DNA from: Pontivivens marinum
GTDB lineage: Bacteria > Pseudomonadota > Alphaproteobacteria > Rhodobacterales > Rhodobacteraceae
Reading direction: 5' to 3'
DNA: 64,000 nucleotides
Assembly: GCF_900231835.1 (NCBI RefSeq)
Contig: NZ_OCTN01000009.1
Span: 36,555 to 100,554 of the forward strand
The position numbers were made by a program, and so were the translations under genes. Every line of letters begins with the position of its first letter. Position 1 is the stretch's first letter. Below the pieces are notes generated by a model. The model was not told the DNA's origin. It ran no database searches and was given only the letters and a program-made list of their open reading frames with translations. Shown piece after piece: positions 52,578 through 61,337 of the stretch.

Positions 52578-53798
52578 ATGGCCGAACTGGATGTGGATTT
52601 CGTGCGGGCGCAATTTCCGGCATTTTCTGACCCGTCACTGGCGGGCTTGGCGAATTTCGAGAATGCAGGCGGCAGCTATGTTTGCACCCCCGTGATCGAC
52701 CGGCTGACGCGGTTTTACACTTCACGCAAGATGCAGCCTTACGGCGCAGCGGCCCCAACTGCCGCCGGTGGTGCGGAGATGGACGAGGCTGGCGCACGCT
52801 TGGCCGCCATGTTGAATGTGGGTGAGGATGAGCTGAGCTTTGGCCCCTCGACGACGCAAAACACCTATGTTCTGGCGAATGCGTTCCGCCAGATGATGCA
52901 GGCCGGTGATGCGGTGATCGTCACCAATCAGGATCACGAGGCGAATTCCGGCCCTTGGCGACGCTTGGCCGATGAGGGGTTCGAGGTGCGCGAATGGCGC
53001 ATGAACGCAGCGGGGCATCTGGACATTGCGGATTTGCAGGCGCTGCTGGACGATAAGGTGCGGCTGGTTTGCTTTCCCCATTGTTCGAACATCGTGGCGG
53101 AGATTAACGACGCGCAGGCCATCGTTGCGGCTGTTCATGCGGCCGGTGCAGTCGCTTGTGTGGACGGGGTCAGTTATGCGCCCCATGGACTGCCGGATGT
53201 CGGGGCGCTGGGGGCAGATATCTATCTGTTTTCGGCCTATAAAACCTATGGTCCGCATCAGGGTATCATGTGCGTAAAGCGTGAATTGCGCGATGCGCTG
53301 CCCAATCAGGGGCATTGGTTCAACGCGGATTATCCCGGAAAGCGGTTAACCCCGGCAGGGCCGGATCATGCGCAAATTGCAGCCTGTGCCGGTGTTGCCG
53401 ACTACATCGATATTTTGCATGGCCATCATTCTAACGACGATCCCGGCCCTGTGGCGCGGGCCAAGCGTGTGCATGATTTGATGCGTGGGCGTGAAATTGC
53501 GCTGACCGCGCCGGTTCTGGACTGCGTGGCGGAGTTGGACGTGCAATTGTTGGGGCCAAGTGATGCGGCATCCCGCGCGCCGACAATTGCGCTGCATCAT
53601 GCGCGTGCAGGGGCGGATCTGGCCGTGGAGCTAGCAGGGCAGGGGATCATTTGCGGCGGCGGTGATTTCTACGCGATCCGCTTGTTGCAGGGTATCGGCA
53701 TTGATCCTGCGCATGGGGTGCTGCGCGTCAGCTTTACCCATTACACCAGCGAGGGTGAGATCGCCGATCTGTGCACCGCATTGCGACGGGTTTTGTGA
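52578..53798 (+). CDS. class V aminotransferase / cysteine desulfurase-like protein
   Basis: 406-residue PLP enzyme of the NifS/SufS fold. The PLP lysine is in FSAYKTYGPHQG (about residue 225), and NQDHEANSGPWRRL supplies the catalytic-region histidine. It lacks the C-terminal cysteine loop expected for a SufS/IscS desulfurase as far as I can see, so an alternative reaction (selenocysteine lyase, isopenicillin epimerase-like, kynureninase-like) is possible. ATG 52578 sits behind GGAGGATC; a GTG at 52566 is less likely. Just before the photolyase gene but probably separate from it, as an RpoE-like promoter lies between. Confidence 0.8.
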   Translation: MAELDVDFVRAQFPAFSDPSLAGLANFENAGGSYVCTPVIDRLTRFYTSRKMQPYGAAAPTAAGGAEMDEAGARLAAMLNVGEDELSFGPSTTQNTYVLANAFRQMMQAGDAVIVTNQDHEANSGPWRRLADEGFEVREWRMNAAGHLDIADLQALLDDKVRLVCFPHCSNIVAEINDAQAIVAAVHAAGAVACVDGVSYAPHGLPDVGALGADIYLFSAYKTYGPHQGIMCVKRELRDALPNQGHWFNADYPGKRLTPAGPDHAQIAACAGVADYIDILHGHHSNDDPGPVARAKRVHDLMRGREIALTAPVLDCVAELDVQLLGPSDAASRAPTIALHHARAGADLAVELAGQGIICGGGDFYAIRLLQGIGIDPAHGVLRVSFTHYTSEGEIADLCTALRRVL

Positions 53799-53815
53799 AA
53801 ACCTTTGCTGAACAC

Positions 53816-53843
53816 TGATCCGCAGCGAGGGCTGTGCCGTATT
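53816..53843 (+). promoter_or_regulatory. RpoE (ECF11)-like promoter upstream of photolyase
   Basis: TGATCC (53816-53821), 16-base spacer, CGTATT (53838-53843). From memory the Rhodobacter RpoE consensus is TGATCC-N18-TAAGA; here TGATCC to TA is N18. It lies 29-56 bases upstream of the photolyase TTG. A second site with identical -35 and spacing is at 60051-60024 on the other strand. Confidence 0.6.
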
Positions 53844-53871
53844 ACGTTTAAGATTGAATGCGGAGAGAGCC

Positions 53872-55269
53872 TTGCCCGAAAATGATGCTGAAACCACTGC
53901 GATCCTATGGCTGCGACGCGATTTGCGGTTATCGGACCATCCGGCGCTGTGCGCTGCGGCAGGTGCGGGCGCGGTTGTGCCGGTGTTTATCCGTGATGCA
54001 CTGGTCGATGCGATGGGGGCGGCAGCGAAATGGCGGTTGGGTTTGTCCTTGGCCGCGATGGATGCGGAATTGCGGCGGCACGGATCGCGGTTGATTCTGC
54101 GATCTGGTCCGCCTGCCTTGGTGCTTGAGGTGCTGGCTGGTCAGCTTGGCGCGACGCAGGTTCACTGGTCACGGCTATATGATGCGACGTCCAAGGAGCG
54201 GGACATTCGCGTTAAGCAAAGCCTGCGCGATGCGGGTCTGAACGTGGTCAGTCACGAGGGCCATGTGTTGAATGAGCCGTGGACCGTGGAAACCGGCAGC
54301 GGTGGATTTTACAAGGTTTACACCCCCTATTGGAACAACGTGAAGGGGCGCGAGGTGCCGCAACCTCTTGATGTGCCTGAGCTACGTGCGCCTGACGCAT
54401 GGCCGGAGAGTGAGGATCTGGACTCGTGGCAACTGGGCGCTGACATGCGGCGTGGGGCCGATATTGTGGCGGACCATGTTGCGGCGGGTGAGGTGGCGGC
54501 GCGTGATCGCCTGGACCATTTCGTGGGGCAGGGCGTCGCGGATTATAGCGATCTGCGCAACCGGCCGGATCGGGATGGAACGTCGCGGTTGAGTGCGCAT
54601 TTCGCCTTGGGCGAGATTGGTATTCGCACCGCGTGGCATGCGACCGGCGCGTCCGAAACCTATCGCAAGGAGCTGGTCTGGCGTGATTTCGCGTGGCACC
54701 TGATCCATCACACCCCGCAGATCGAGGATGAAAGCTGGCGTCCCGAATGGCGCGGCTTTCCATGGCGCGACGATAACCCCGATGCGGAACGTTGGCGGCG
54801 AGGTATGACCGGTGAGCCCATCGTGGATGCTGGAATGCGCGAGCTATACGTCACCGGCCTGATGCATAACCGCGTGCGGATGATCGTTGCGTCCTATCTG
54901 ACCAAGCATCTGATGACGCATTGGCGGGTCGGGCTGGATTGGTTTGCACAATGTTTGATTGACCACGATCCGGCCTCGAATGCGATGGGGTGGCAATGGG
55001 CGGCGGGATGCGGACCGGATGCCTCGCCGTATTTCCGTGTTTTCAATCCCGAAACTCAGGCCGAAAAGTTCGATCCCGATGGCGCATATCGTCATCGCTG
55101 GCTGAATCCTGAAACATCTGTGGATGCTGCTGCGTATTTCAAAGCAATCCCGAAATCGTGGGGGATGTCCCCGGATGATCCATATCCGAACCGGATGATC
55201 CCGCTGCGCGACGGGCGGCAGCGGGCATTGGACGCCTATCAGGAATTCAAGCAGGGGGCGGACAATTGA
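53872..55269 (+). CDS. phrB: deoxyribodipyrimidine photolyase
   Basis: 465-residue FAD photolyase that repairs UV pyrimidine dimers using blue light. Start is TTG 53872 behind GGAGAGAG; TTG 53854 is an alternative. N-terminal antenna domain begins TAILWLRRDLRLSDHPAL; the C-terminal FAD domain has GMRELYVTGLMHNRVRMIVASYLTKHL and WQWAAGCGPDASPYFRVFNP, typical of class I CPD photolyases. In Rhodobacter the phr gene is an RpoE target, and an RpoE-like promoter is visible here. The stop overlaps the next gene's TTG. Confidence 0.92.
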   Translation: MPENDAETTAILWLRRDLRLSDHPALCAAAGAGAVVPVFIRDALVDAMGAAAKWRLGLSLAAMDAELRRHGSRLILRSGPPALVLEVLAGQLGATQVHWSRLYDATSKERDIRVKQSLRDAGLNVVSHEGHVLNEPWTVETGSGGFYKVYTPYWNNVKGREVPQPLDVPELRAPDAWPESEDLDSWQLGADMRRGADIVADHVAAGEVAARDRLDHFVGQGVADYSDLRNRPDRDGTSRLSAHFALGEIGIRTAWHATGASETYRKELVWRDFAWHLIHHTPQIEDESWRPEWRGFPWRDDNPDAERWRRGMTGEPIVDAGMRELYVTGLMHNRVRMIVASYLTKHLMTHWRVGLDWFAQCLIDHDPASNAMGWQWAAGCGPDASPYFRVFNPETQAEKFDPDGAYRHRWLNPETSVDAAAYFKAIPKSWGMSPDDPYPNRMIPLRDGRQRALDAYQEFKQGADN

Positions 55270-56561
55270 AAATCGCAGTTATCGGATCGGGCATTGCAGG
55301 CATGGGCACCGCCCTCGCGTTAAGCGAGGTCCATGAGGTTACTCTGATCGAGGCGGCTGACCGCTTTGGTGGGCATGCGAACACGGTGGAGGTTGCCGGA
55401 ACCCCCGTTGATACGGGCTTTATCGTTTATAATAACGACAATTACCCCCATCTGACCGGATTGTTCGAGCATCTGAACGTACCGACCAAGGCATCGGATA
55501 TGTCCTTTGGCATGTCGCTGCAAAATGGGCGCACTGAATATGCGTGCGATAATATCTGGAAGATTTTCGCCCAGCCCTCGAACCTGCTGCGCCCTGAATT
55601 TGTGAAGGGTGTGCGTGAGATTTTACGTTTTCACCGAGAAGCTCCGATTGATCTGGATGCGGGGCGGCTGCGCGGCGTGACGCTGGGCACGTATCTGTCG
55701 AATAGCGGTTATGGTGACTGGCTGCGCGATTGCTTTCTGCTGCCCATGGGCGGTGCGATCTGGTCCACCCCCACGGTCGATATGTTCGATTTTCCGGCCG
55801 AGAATTTCGTGAATTTTTTCCGCAACCATGAATTGCTCAACGGGAATGGTGCAGGCAAGCGGTGGCGTACTGTTGACGGGGGCAGTCGGGAATATGTGCG
55901 GCGGTTGATTGGCGCATTGCCCATGGCCGTGAAATCCACGCGCGTGGTTGCGGTGTCACGACAGGGTGGACGGCCGCAGGTTACCTTTGACGATGGGTCG
56001 CCTGTTGCCTTCGATCAGGTGGTTCTGGCTACGCACGCCCCGCAGGCAGCGGCATTGTTGACGGATATGGATGCGCAGGAGCGCAGCGTTCTGGGGGCCT
56101 TTAAAACGGCACCGAACCGTGCGGTGCTGCATTCCGACCCTGTGCTGATGCCCAAGCGTAAGCGGGTTTGGTCCAGCTGGAATTTCCTGAGCGATGGCGG
56201 CAGTGATTTGCGCCCTGCGCCAGTGACCTATTGGATGAACCGGTTGCAGGGAATTGATGCGAGCCAGCCGCTATTCGTCAGTTTGAACCCTGATGAGGGT
56301 GTCGCGTTGCGCGATGTTCACGCTGAATTCAACTACCAGCATCCGTTGTTCACGCAGGACTCCTTTGACGCGCAACAGCAGATGGACGGCATTCAGGGGC
56401 GGGGCGGCATTTGGTATGCGGGCGCGTGGCTGGGCTATGGTTTCCACGAGGACGGCCTGCGATCAGGTTTGCGTGTTGCGGCGGCGCTGGATGCACAGCC
56501 GGTTTGGCGTGGCGAAGATATCGTTCCAATTCGGTCCCAACTGGCGCAAGCTGCGGAATGA
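55266..56561 (+). CDS. FAD-dependent amine oxidase-like protein (COG2907 type)
   Basis: 431-residue flavoprotein. It starts at TTG 55266 overlapping the photolyase stop. The FAD motif GSGIAGMGTALAL is at residues 7-19, followed by EAADRFGGHANTV, the second strand motif with Gly-Gly-His. PVDTGFIVYN and NGNGAGKRWRTVDGGSREYV are family hallmarks. Proteins of this group are repeatedly encoded next to DUF1365 and cyclopropane synthase genes and may act on lipid acyl chains. From memory, a homologue belongs to the Rhodobacter RpoE singlet-oxygen regulon. Substrate unknown. ATGA overlap with the DUF1365 gene. Confidence 0.85.
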   Translation: MKIAVIGSGIAGMGTALALSEVHEVTLIEAADRFGGHANTVEVAGTPVDTGFIVYNNDNYPHLTGLFEHLNVPTKASDMSFGMSLQNGRTEYACDNIWKIFAQPSNLLRPEFVKGVREILRFHREAPIDLDAGRLRGVTLGTYLSNSGYGDWLRDCFLLPMGGAIWSTPTVDMFDFPAENFVNFFRNHELLNGNGAGKRWRTVDGGSREYVRRLIGALPMAVKSTRVVAVSRQGGRPQVTFDDGSPVAFDQVVLATHAPQAAALLTDMDAQERSVLGAFKTAPNRAVLHSDPVLMPKRKRVWSSWNFLSDGGSDLRPAPVTYWMNRLQGIDASQPLFVSLNPDEGVALRDVHAEFNYQHPLFTQDSFDAQQQMDGIQGRGGIWYAGAWLGYGFHEDGLRSGLRVAAALDAQPVWRGEDIVPIRSQLAQAAE

Positions 56562-57292
56562 AGCCACCTATCCGTCTATATATCGGCCATGTGATGCATA
56601 TGCGGCTGGCGCCCAAGCGGCACCGGTTTCGCTATCGCGTGTTCTCATGCCTGTTCGATCTGGACCGGATGGATGATGCCATGGCGGATAGCCGCATCTG
56701 GGGGCGGGTTCTGCGGTTCGATGCGCGTGATCATGGTGCGCGTGACGGCAGTGCGCTGCGCCCGTGGGTTGAGGGGATGCTGGCTGAACACGGCCTTGAT
56801 GCCCCTGCGCGGGTCGAGTTGTTATGTTTTCCGCGGCTATGGGGTTTTGCGTTTAATCCGCTATCGGTCTATTTTTGTCGTGATGCGGCAGACCAAGTTT
56901 ATGCCACGCTATACGAGGTGAAAAACACCTATGGCGGGCAGCAGGTTTATGTTCTGCCAGCCACGCAGAGCGGTGGAGCAATCCGGCAGCAGCAGGCAAA
57001 AACCTTTTGGGTGTCGCCGTTCATTCCGATGCAGCAGACCTATCGCTTTGATGTGCGGCCTCCGGATGAACAGCTATCGCTCCGTATTCGTCAGCACGGG
57101 GATGAGGGCGAGGTTTTGATCGCTACCCATACCGGGCGCGGGCAGGTGGCGACGGATCGTGCACTGGCCTGGGCAGTGCTGACGCATCCGCTGATGACGT
57201 TCAAGGTTGTGGCCGCCATCCACTGGCAGGCGCTGCGACTGGCGCTGAAGGGCGTGCGGTTTTTGGGCACTACGGACCCCGCCGCGCGCTGA
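56558..57292 (+). CDS. DUF1365 domain-containing protein
   Basis: 244-residue protein of unknown function. LYIGHVMHMRLAPKRHRFRYRVFSCLFDLD opens the domain and LLCFPRLWGFAFNPLSVYFC (about residues 88-107) is its signature. The ATG at 56558 lies in the upstream stop (ATGA); an in-frame extension back to 56411 runs inside the oxidoreductase gene and is not conserved-looking. Together with the FAD protein and cyclopropane synthase it probably modifies membrane fatty acids under photo-oxidative stress. Confidence 0.88.
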   Translation: MKPPIRLYIGHVMHMRLAPKRHRFRYRVFSCLFDLDRMDDAMADSRIWGRVLRFDARDHGARDGSALRPWVEGMLAEHGLDAPARVELLCFPRLWGFAFNPLSVYFCRDAADQVYATLYEVKNTYGGQQVYVLPATQSGGAIRQQQAKTFWVSPFIPMQQTYRFDVRPPDEQLSLRIRQHGDEGEVLIATHTGRGQVATDRALAWAVLTHPLMTFKVVAAIHWQALRLALKGVRFLGTTDPAAR

Positions 57293-57338
57293 TGCGATCG
57301 ACAATAATCACTTACGACAGAATACTCAGGGGGTATCT

Positions 57339-58544
57339 ATGACCTATTTGACCACAACATCTGGCCAGTCCGATTTGCCCCGCTGGTTTGCGCAGGGCTA
57401 TGCTATTTTGTCGAATATTCAGGCGGGTACGGTTGATATGGTGCTGCCGGACGGTCGCGTGTTTCGGGCGCAGGGGGATGAGGCAGGTCCCTATGGCCGG
57501 ATCGATGTGCGTGATCCGGCGATGTTTGCGCGTGTGGTGCGCGACGGTGAGATCGGTTTTTCCGAGGCATTCATGGACGGCCATTGGGATACGCCGGATT
57601 TGCAGGCGCTGATGGACGTATTGTTGCTGAACAACGACGTGATTGGCCGCAATGCACCGGGTGTTGCGCTGGTCCGGATGTGGGAGCGTATGAACCACTG
57701 GCTGCGGCGGAACTCCAAGGATCAGGCGCGGCGCAATATCAGTTATCATTACGATCTGGGCAACGAGTTCTACGGCCTGTGGCTGGACGATACGATGAGC
57801 TATTCCTCGGCCCTGTTCACGGATAACCAGATGAGCCTTGAGAACGCGCAAATCGCCAAATATGCCTCGATGTGTGATGAGCTGGGGGTGCAATCGGGCG
57901 ATCACGTGCTGGAGATCGGCTGCGGATGGGGTGGCTTTGCCGAATATGCGGCCAAGGAGCGCGGGGCGCGTGTCACCGGCCTGACCATCAGCCAGCAGCA
58001 GCATGATTACGCGGTGGATCGGATCGCCCGTGCGGGGTTGAGCGATCAGGTGGAAATCGTGATGCGCGACTACCGTGATGAGACCGGAATATATGATTGC
58101 ATCGCCTCGATCGAGATGTTCGAGGCGGTGGGTGAACAATACTGGCCCACCTATTTTGATGCCGTCCGTGAACGTCTGAAGCCGGGTGGGCGCGGGACGT
58201 TCCAGATCATCACCATCGCGGATCGGTTGTTTCCTGAATACCGCAAAAGTGTTGATTTCATTCAGAAGTATATCTTTCCCGGTGGGATGTTGCCCTCTGC
58301 CACGGCACTGCGCGAGCAGATCACGCGTGCGGGTTTGACCGAGGTTGGCAATATCGAGATCGGGCAGAGTTATTCGGAAACTCTGCGTCGCTGGCATGAG
58401 ACGTTTAATGCCAAATGGGATGATGTGGCTGCGATGGGATTTGATGATCGGTTCCGGCGGATGTGGAACTTCTATCTGACCAGTTGCGCCGCGACATTCC
58501 GCTATGAAACCACGGACGTTGTGCAGATGACCGTGCGCCGCTAG
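57339..58544 (+). CDS. cfa: cyclopropane-fatty-acyl-phospholipid synthase
   Basis: 401-residue SAM methyltransferase. ISYHYDLGNEFYGLWLDDTMSYSSALF (about residues 132-158) and the SAM loop LEIGCGWGGFAEYAA (about 190-204) are the Cfa signatures. It methylenates double bonds of membrane phospholipids. Located 46 bases after the DUF1365 gene, so probably in the same RpoE-type operon; Rhodobacter cfaA is an RpoE target. The N-terminal 100 residues are the Cfa lipid-binding-type domain. The stop shares bases with the stop of the convergent SDR gene (CTAG). Confidence 0.9.
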   Translation: MTYLTTTSGQSDLPRWFAQGYAILSNIQAGTVDMVLPDGRVFRAQGDEAGPYGRIDVRDPAMFARVVRDGEIGFSEAFMDGHWDTPDLQALMDVLLLNNDVIGRNAPGVALVRMWERMNHWLRRNSKDQARRNISYHYDLGNEFYGLWLDDTMSYSSALFTDNQMSLENAQIAKYASMCDELGVQSGDHVLEIGCGWGGFAEYAAKERGARVTGLTISQQQHDYAVDRIARAGLSDQVEIVMRDYRDETGIYDCIASIEMFEAVGEQYWPTYFDAVRERLKPGGRGTFQIITIADRLFPEYRKSVDFIQKYIFPGGMLPSATALREQITRAGLTEVGNIEIGQSYSETLRRWHETFNAKWDDVAAMGFDDRFRRMWNFYLTSCAATFRYETTDVVQMTVRR

Positions 58545-59341
58545 TCGTCGCGTTTATCCGTGCCGTTCCATCCTGTGACGGCGCGGATTACCGCGATATA
58601 GGCACGGTTGGGCAACAGGCCGATGGTGCGCAGGATCAGGGAAAATCGCTTGGGGAATGTAATCTCAAACCCTGATTTGCCGAGGCCCGCAACGATGCGC
58701 TGCGCGGCCTGATCCGGTGTCATCAGGAATGGCATATCGAACGCATTTGTGCTGGTCGCCTGTGTTTCCACAAAGCCCGGATTGATGACCGAGATACGCA
58801 CGCCCAGATCGGCGAGGTCCATGGCCAGTGCCTCGCAATAGGCGATCAGCGCGGCCTTGGTCCCTGAATAGACGGCGGCATCAGGCAGGCCCCGATACCC
58901 CGCCACGGAGGCTGTGACGGCCAGATGGCCGGTGCCCTGCGCGATCATCGCCTTTAGCACCGGATCGGTGCAGTTCGACACGCCCTCCAGATTGGTGCGC
59001 CACATGCGGGATGCGGTGGCGGCGTCGAAATCATTGGCGCGCATTGGCGTGTAGATGCCCGCGTTCAGCAGCGCCAGCGCGAGAGGGTGCTGCGCGGTGA
59101 TTTCCGCCACAATCGCCGCCATGCGATCCGCATCTGTCACGTCGCCAGCGGCGGCGATGATGCGGCCTGCTGGCCCCTCGGCGATCAATTGATCCAGATC
59201 GGCGCTGCCGCGTGCGGTTGCGTAAACGGTCCAGTCCGCATTGGCGAGGCGCAGTACGGTTGCCCGCCCTATACCGCCAGACGCGCCAGTGACCCATGCG
59301 ACGCCATCATCCGGCGTCATGATTTTGGAAAACACGCTCAT
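58541..59341 (-). CDS. SDR family oxidoreductase
   Basis: 266-residue short-chain dehydrogenase. The NAD(P) motif TGASGGIGRAT lies at about residues 19-29, AVYSGTKAAL carries Tyr-xxx-Lys (about 156-160), and NPGFVETQAT follows. The C-terminus (about 215-260) has a hydrophobic stretch LIGLLPN-like, which may touch the membrane. Ten bases after the ChrR-like gene, so it shares that gene's RpoE-like promoter. Substrate unknown; a lipid or isoprenoid carbonyl is possible in this context. Confidence 0.85.
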   Translation of the reverse strand: MSVFSKIMTPDDGVAWVTGASGGIGRATVLRLANADWTVYATARGSADLDQLIAEGPAGRIIAAAGDVTDADRMAAIVAEITAQHPLALALLNAGIYTPMRANDFDAATASRMWRTNLEGVSNCTDPVLKAMIAQGTGHLAVTASVAGYRGLPDAAVYSGTKAALIAYCEALAMDLADLGVRISVINPGFVETQATSTNAFDMPFLMTPDQAAQRIVAGLGKSGFEITFPKRFSLILRTIGLLPNRAYIAVIRAVTGWNGTDKRDD

Positions 59342-59351
59342 GCGCGGGGGA

Positions 59352-59984
59352 TCATGTGAACAGGTTCAGGGCGCGGGAAAACGGGCCGGTAAAGTGGACC
59401 TTGCCCGTCATCACAACCAGACAATAGCACATTTCGGTGCCTGTGATGCGGGGGCGGTGGTCATGATGGTCGTCCGCCTCTGACACATCGCCACGGCGCA
59501 GCACGGTGTCGCCATCTGTCATCTCACCCGCCAGTATCAGGGTGATTTCCTCACCATGATGCGTGTGTTGCAGCATTCCGGCACCGGGGCGGGCGCGCAG
59601 GAGGGAGACTTCCTCACCCTCGGAAAAACCCTCAAGCACATATTCGTGCAGGCCGGGCAGGCGGAATTGCCAGTCCAGTTCCTCAAGCGGTTTACCCAGC
59701 ACCTGCACCAGTGGCTCGGGCACGGTGCCGACATTCGGGCGCGGCGCGGGCGACGCATCGGGCATGTCCAGCGCGGCCAGCGTGCGGCTGAGCGCATCAT
59801 CGGCCATAGGGGCGGGGGCGGTTTGTTGCAGCATCTGCCCGCCTACATCCTCCATCACATGCAGACGGTTTGCGGTCTGCGGTGCGATTGCCAAATGCGT
59901 GCGCACCAACAGCCCGATGCCCGGCGTTTCAGTGCCGGAGGCATAGGACGCGAGCATCGCATCAGAGGGCAGGTGGCTGGTCAT
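59352..59984 (-). CDS. ChrR-like cupin protein with degenerate anti-sigma zinc site
   Basis: 210 residues with the full ChrR layout: an N-terminal anti-sigma-type domain (about 1-85) and a C-terminal cupin (about 110-195). The cupin metal residues H140, H142, E146, H176 are present one position off those I remember for Rhodobacter ChrR (141, 143, 147, 177), and so is the Cys pair C186/C188. In the N-terminal domain the expected His-x3-Cys-x2-Cys is H30-x3-A34-x2-T37, so both zinc cysteines are missing; H4 remains. No ECF sigma gene is adjacent. It has an RpoE-like promoter, so it is more likely a regulon member or diverged paralogue than the anti-sigma factor itself. Confidence 0.8.
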   Translation of the reverse strand: MTSHLPSDAMLASYASGTETPGIGLLVRTHLAIAPQTANRLHVMEDVGGQMLQQTAPAPMADDALSRTLAALDMPDASPAPRPNVGTVPEPLVQVLGKPLEELDWQFRLPGLHEYVLEGFSEGEEVSLLRARPGAGMLQHTHHGEEITLILAGEMTDGDTVLRRGDVSEADDHHDHRPRITGTEMCYCLVVMTGKVHFTGPFSRALNLFT

Positions 59985-60023
59985 GTGGTCATTGGTCCAT
60001 TTCGTTTCGCGCTTTTACCAACA

Positions 60024-60051
60024 TTTACGTGGGTCGCGGTAGTCCGGATCA
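60024..60051 (-). promoter_or_regulatory. RpoE (ECF11)-like promoter upstream of ChrR-like gene
   Basis: On the minus strand TGATCC (60051-60046), 16-base spacer, CGTAAA (60029-60024). It is 40-67 bases upstream of the ChrR-like ATG and matches the site at 53816 in -35 and spacing. Confidence 0.65.
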
Positions 60052-60119
60052 TAGCGCAATAACATTTCGACAAAGTTTTTCGCGTGGGCTATCGCAGGGC
60101 CAACCAATGAAGTGAGGGT

Positions 60120-61256
60120 ATGATGGCTCGGGATTTGTTCTTTTACGGCACGCTGCGCGACGCTGAAACGCTGTCTATCGTTATGGGGCCCTATTCGGAT
60201 GTTGTGGATAGTGTTGATGCAACGCTGGCCGATCACGCCGTTCTGGCCGTGGTGGGTGAGGACTATCCGGTGATCGTTGCGCAGGCGGGGGACACGGCCC
60301 ACGGAATGCTGGTGTCGAACCTGCCGCAGGGTGCTGTGGACCGGTTGAGCTATTTCGAGGATGAGTTTGATTACGCCTTGGAAATTCGCACCGTCAACAC
60401 CCCCGACGGCCCGCGTGATGCGGAGGTGTTTTTCGTGCGCGGGGATCGGTTTAAAACCGGTGACGCATGGGATTTCGAGGCATGGTCGCGGGATAATCAG
60501 GTGGCCTTTAGCGAATGCGCGCGTGAACTGATGTCGCTGTTCGGTCAGGTGCCGGATGAGGATGTGGACCGCATCTGGCCGGGTATCCGCTTCCGCGCCT
60601 ATGCCCGTGCCCGCGCGCGATTGGAGGAGCCTGTCGTCGTGCATCGCAGCGGGTTGTGCCGTGCCGATGTCGAGGTGGAGCAGATCTCGCGCCCCTATGT
60701 CGATTATTTCGCTGTTGAGGATTTGCGGCTGAGCCACCGTACCTTTGGTGGGGAAATGCAGGGACCGATGGATCGCGCCGTGTTTGTTAGCGGTGATGCC
60801 GTTGCCGTGCTGCCATGGGACCCGAAAACCGACAGCGTTTTGTTGGTTGAGCAGATGCGTGTGGCCCCATTGGCCCGCGGGGCGGAGGTGCCGTGGTTGC
60901 TGGAGCCGATTGCGGGCCGCATCGACAGTGTGGAAACAGCCGAGCAGACCGCTCGTCGTGAGGCGCAGGAGGAGGCGGGGCTGACGCTGGGCCGTTTGGA
61001 CACGCTGCCTCCATTTTATTCCAGCCCCGGTTGCCTGACAGAACAGATGAGCTGTTATATCGGTGAAGTGGACCTGTCACAGGCGGGGGGCGTTCACGGG
61101 TTGGCCGCTGAGAATGAGGACATCCGCTCGATCATCCTGACGGTTGCGGAATTGCGCGATGCGCTTTCCTCGGGTGAAATTGAGAATGGCCCCTTGATCA
61201 TTCTGGCGCAGCACTTGCTGATCCACCACGACCGGTTGCGGGCCGATTGGGGTTGA
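60120..61256 (+). CDS. gamma-glutamylcyclotransferase-NUDIX hydrolase fusion
   Basis: 378 residues, two enzymes in one chain. Residues about 5-110 are a gamma-glutamylcyclotransferase/AIG2-like domain (LFFYGTLRDAE is the substrate loop). Residues about 190-370 are an ADP-ribose pyrophosphatase-type NUDIX domain with an exact NUDIX box from G to AGL: GRIDSVE, then REAQEEAGL (about residues 264-286), preceded by APLARGAEVPWLLEPIAG. ATG 60120 behind GTGAGGG, or ATG 60123. It probably hydrolyses ADP-ribose or a related nucleotide sugar; the N-terminal domain would act on gamma-glutamyl amines. Fused forms need checking in relatives. Confidence 0.85.
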   Translation: MMARDLFFYGTLRDAETLSIVMGPYSDVVDSVDATLADHAVLAVVGEDYPVIVAQAGDTAHGMLVSNLPQGAVDRLSYFEDEFDYALEIRTVNTPDGPRDAEVFFVRGDRFKTGDAWDFEAWSRDNQVAFSECARELMSLFGQVPDEDVDRIWPGIRFRAYARARARLEEPVVVHRSGLCRADVEVEQISRPYVDYFAVEDLRLSHRTFGGEMQGPMDRAVFVSGDAVAVLPWDPKTDSVLLVEQMRVAPLARGAEVPWLLEPIAGRIDSVETAEQTARREAQEEAGLTLGRLDTLPPFYSSPGCLTEQMSCYIGEVDLSQAGGVHGLAAENEDIRSIILTVAELRDALSSGEIENGPLIILAQHLLIHHDRLRADWG

Positions 61257-61337
61257 TAGCAGCAAAATCGGTTGCCGTCCTTGATGGTAGGGCGGCGAAG
61301 TTCTAAGTTCTGGCGACATTGAACGGGGAGCCTCAAG

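Noticed and set aside
57312..58397. 361-codon open frame antisense to the cyclopropane synthase
   Set aside because: The sense strand is an unmistakable Cfa protein; the antisense product is low-complexity and lacks a ribosome-binding site.
59985..60119. An rpoE-type sigma factor gene upstream of the ChrR-like gene
   Set aside because: Only 135 bases separate it from the divergent cyclotransferase-NUDIX gene, and they hold a promoter-like motif but no coding frame.
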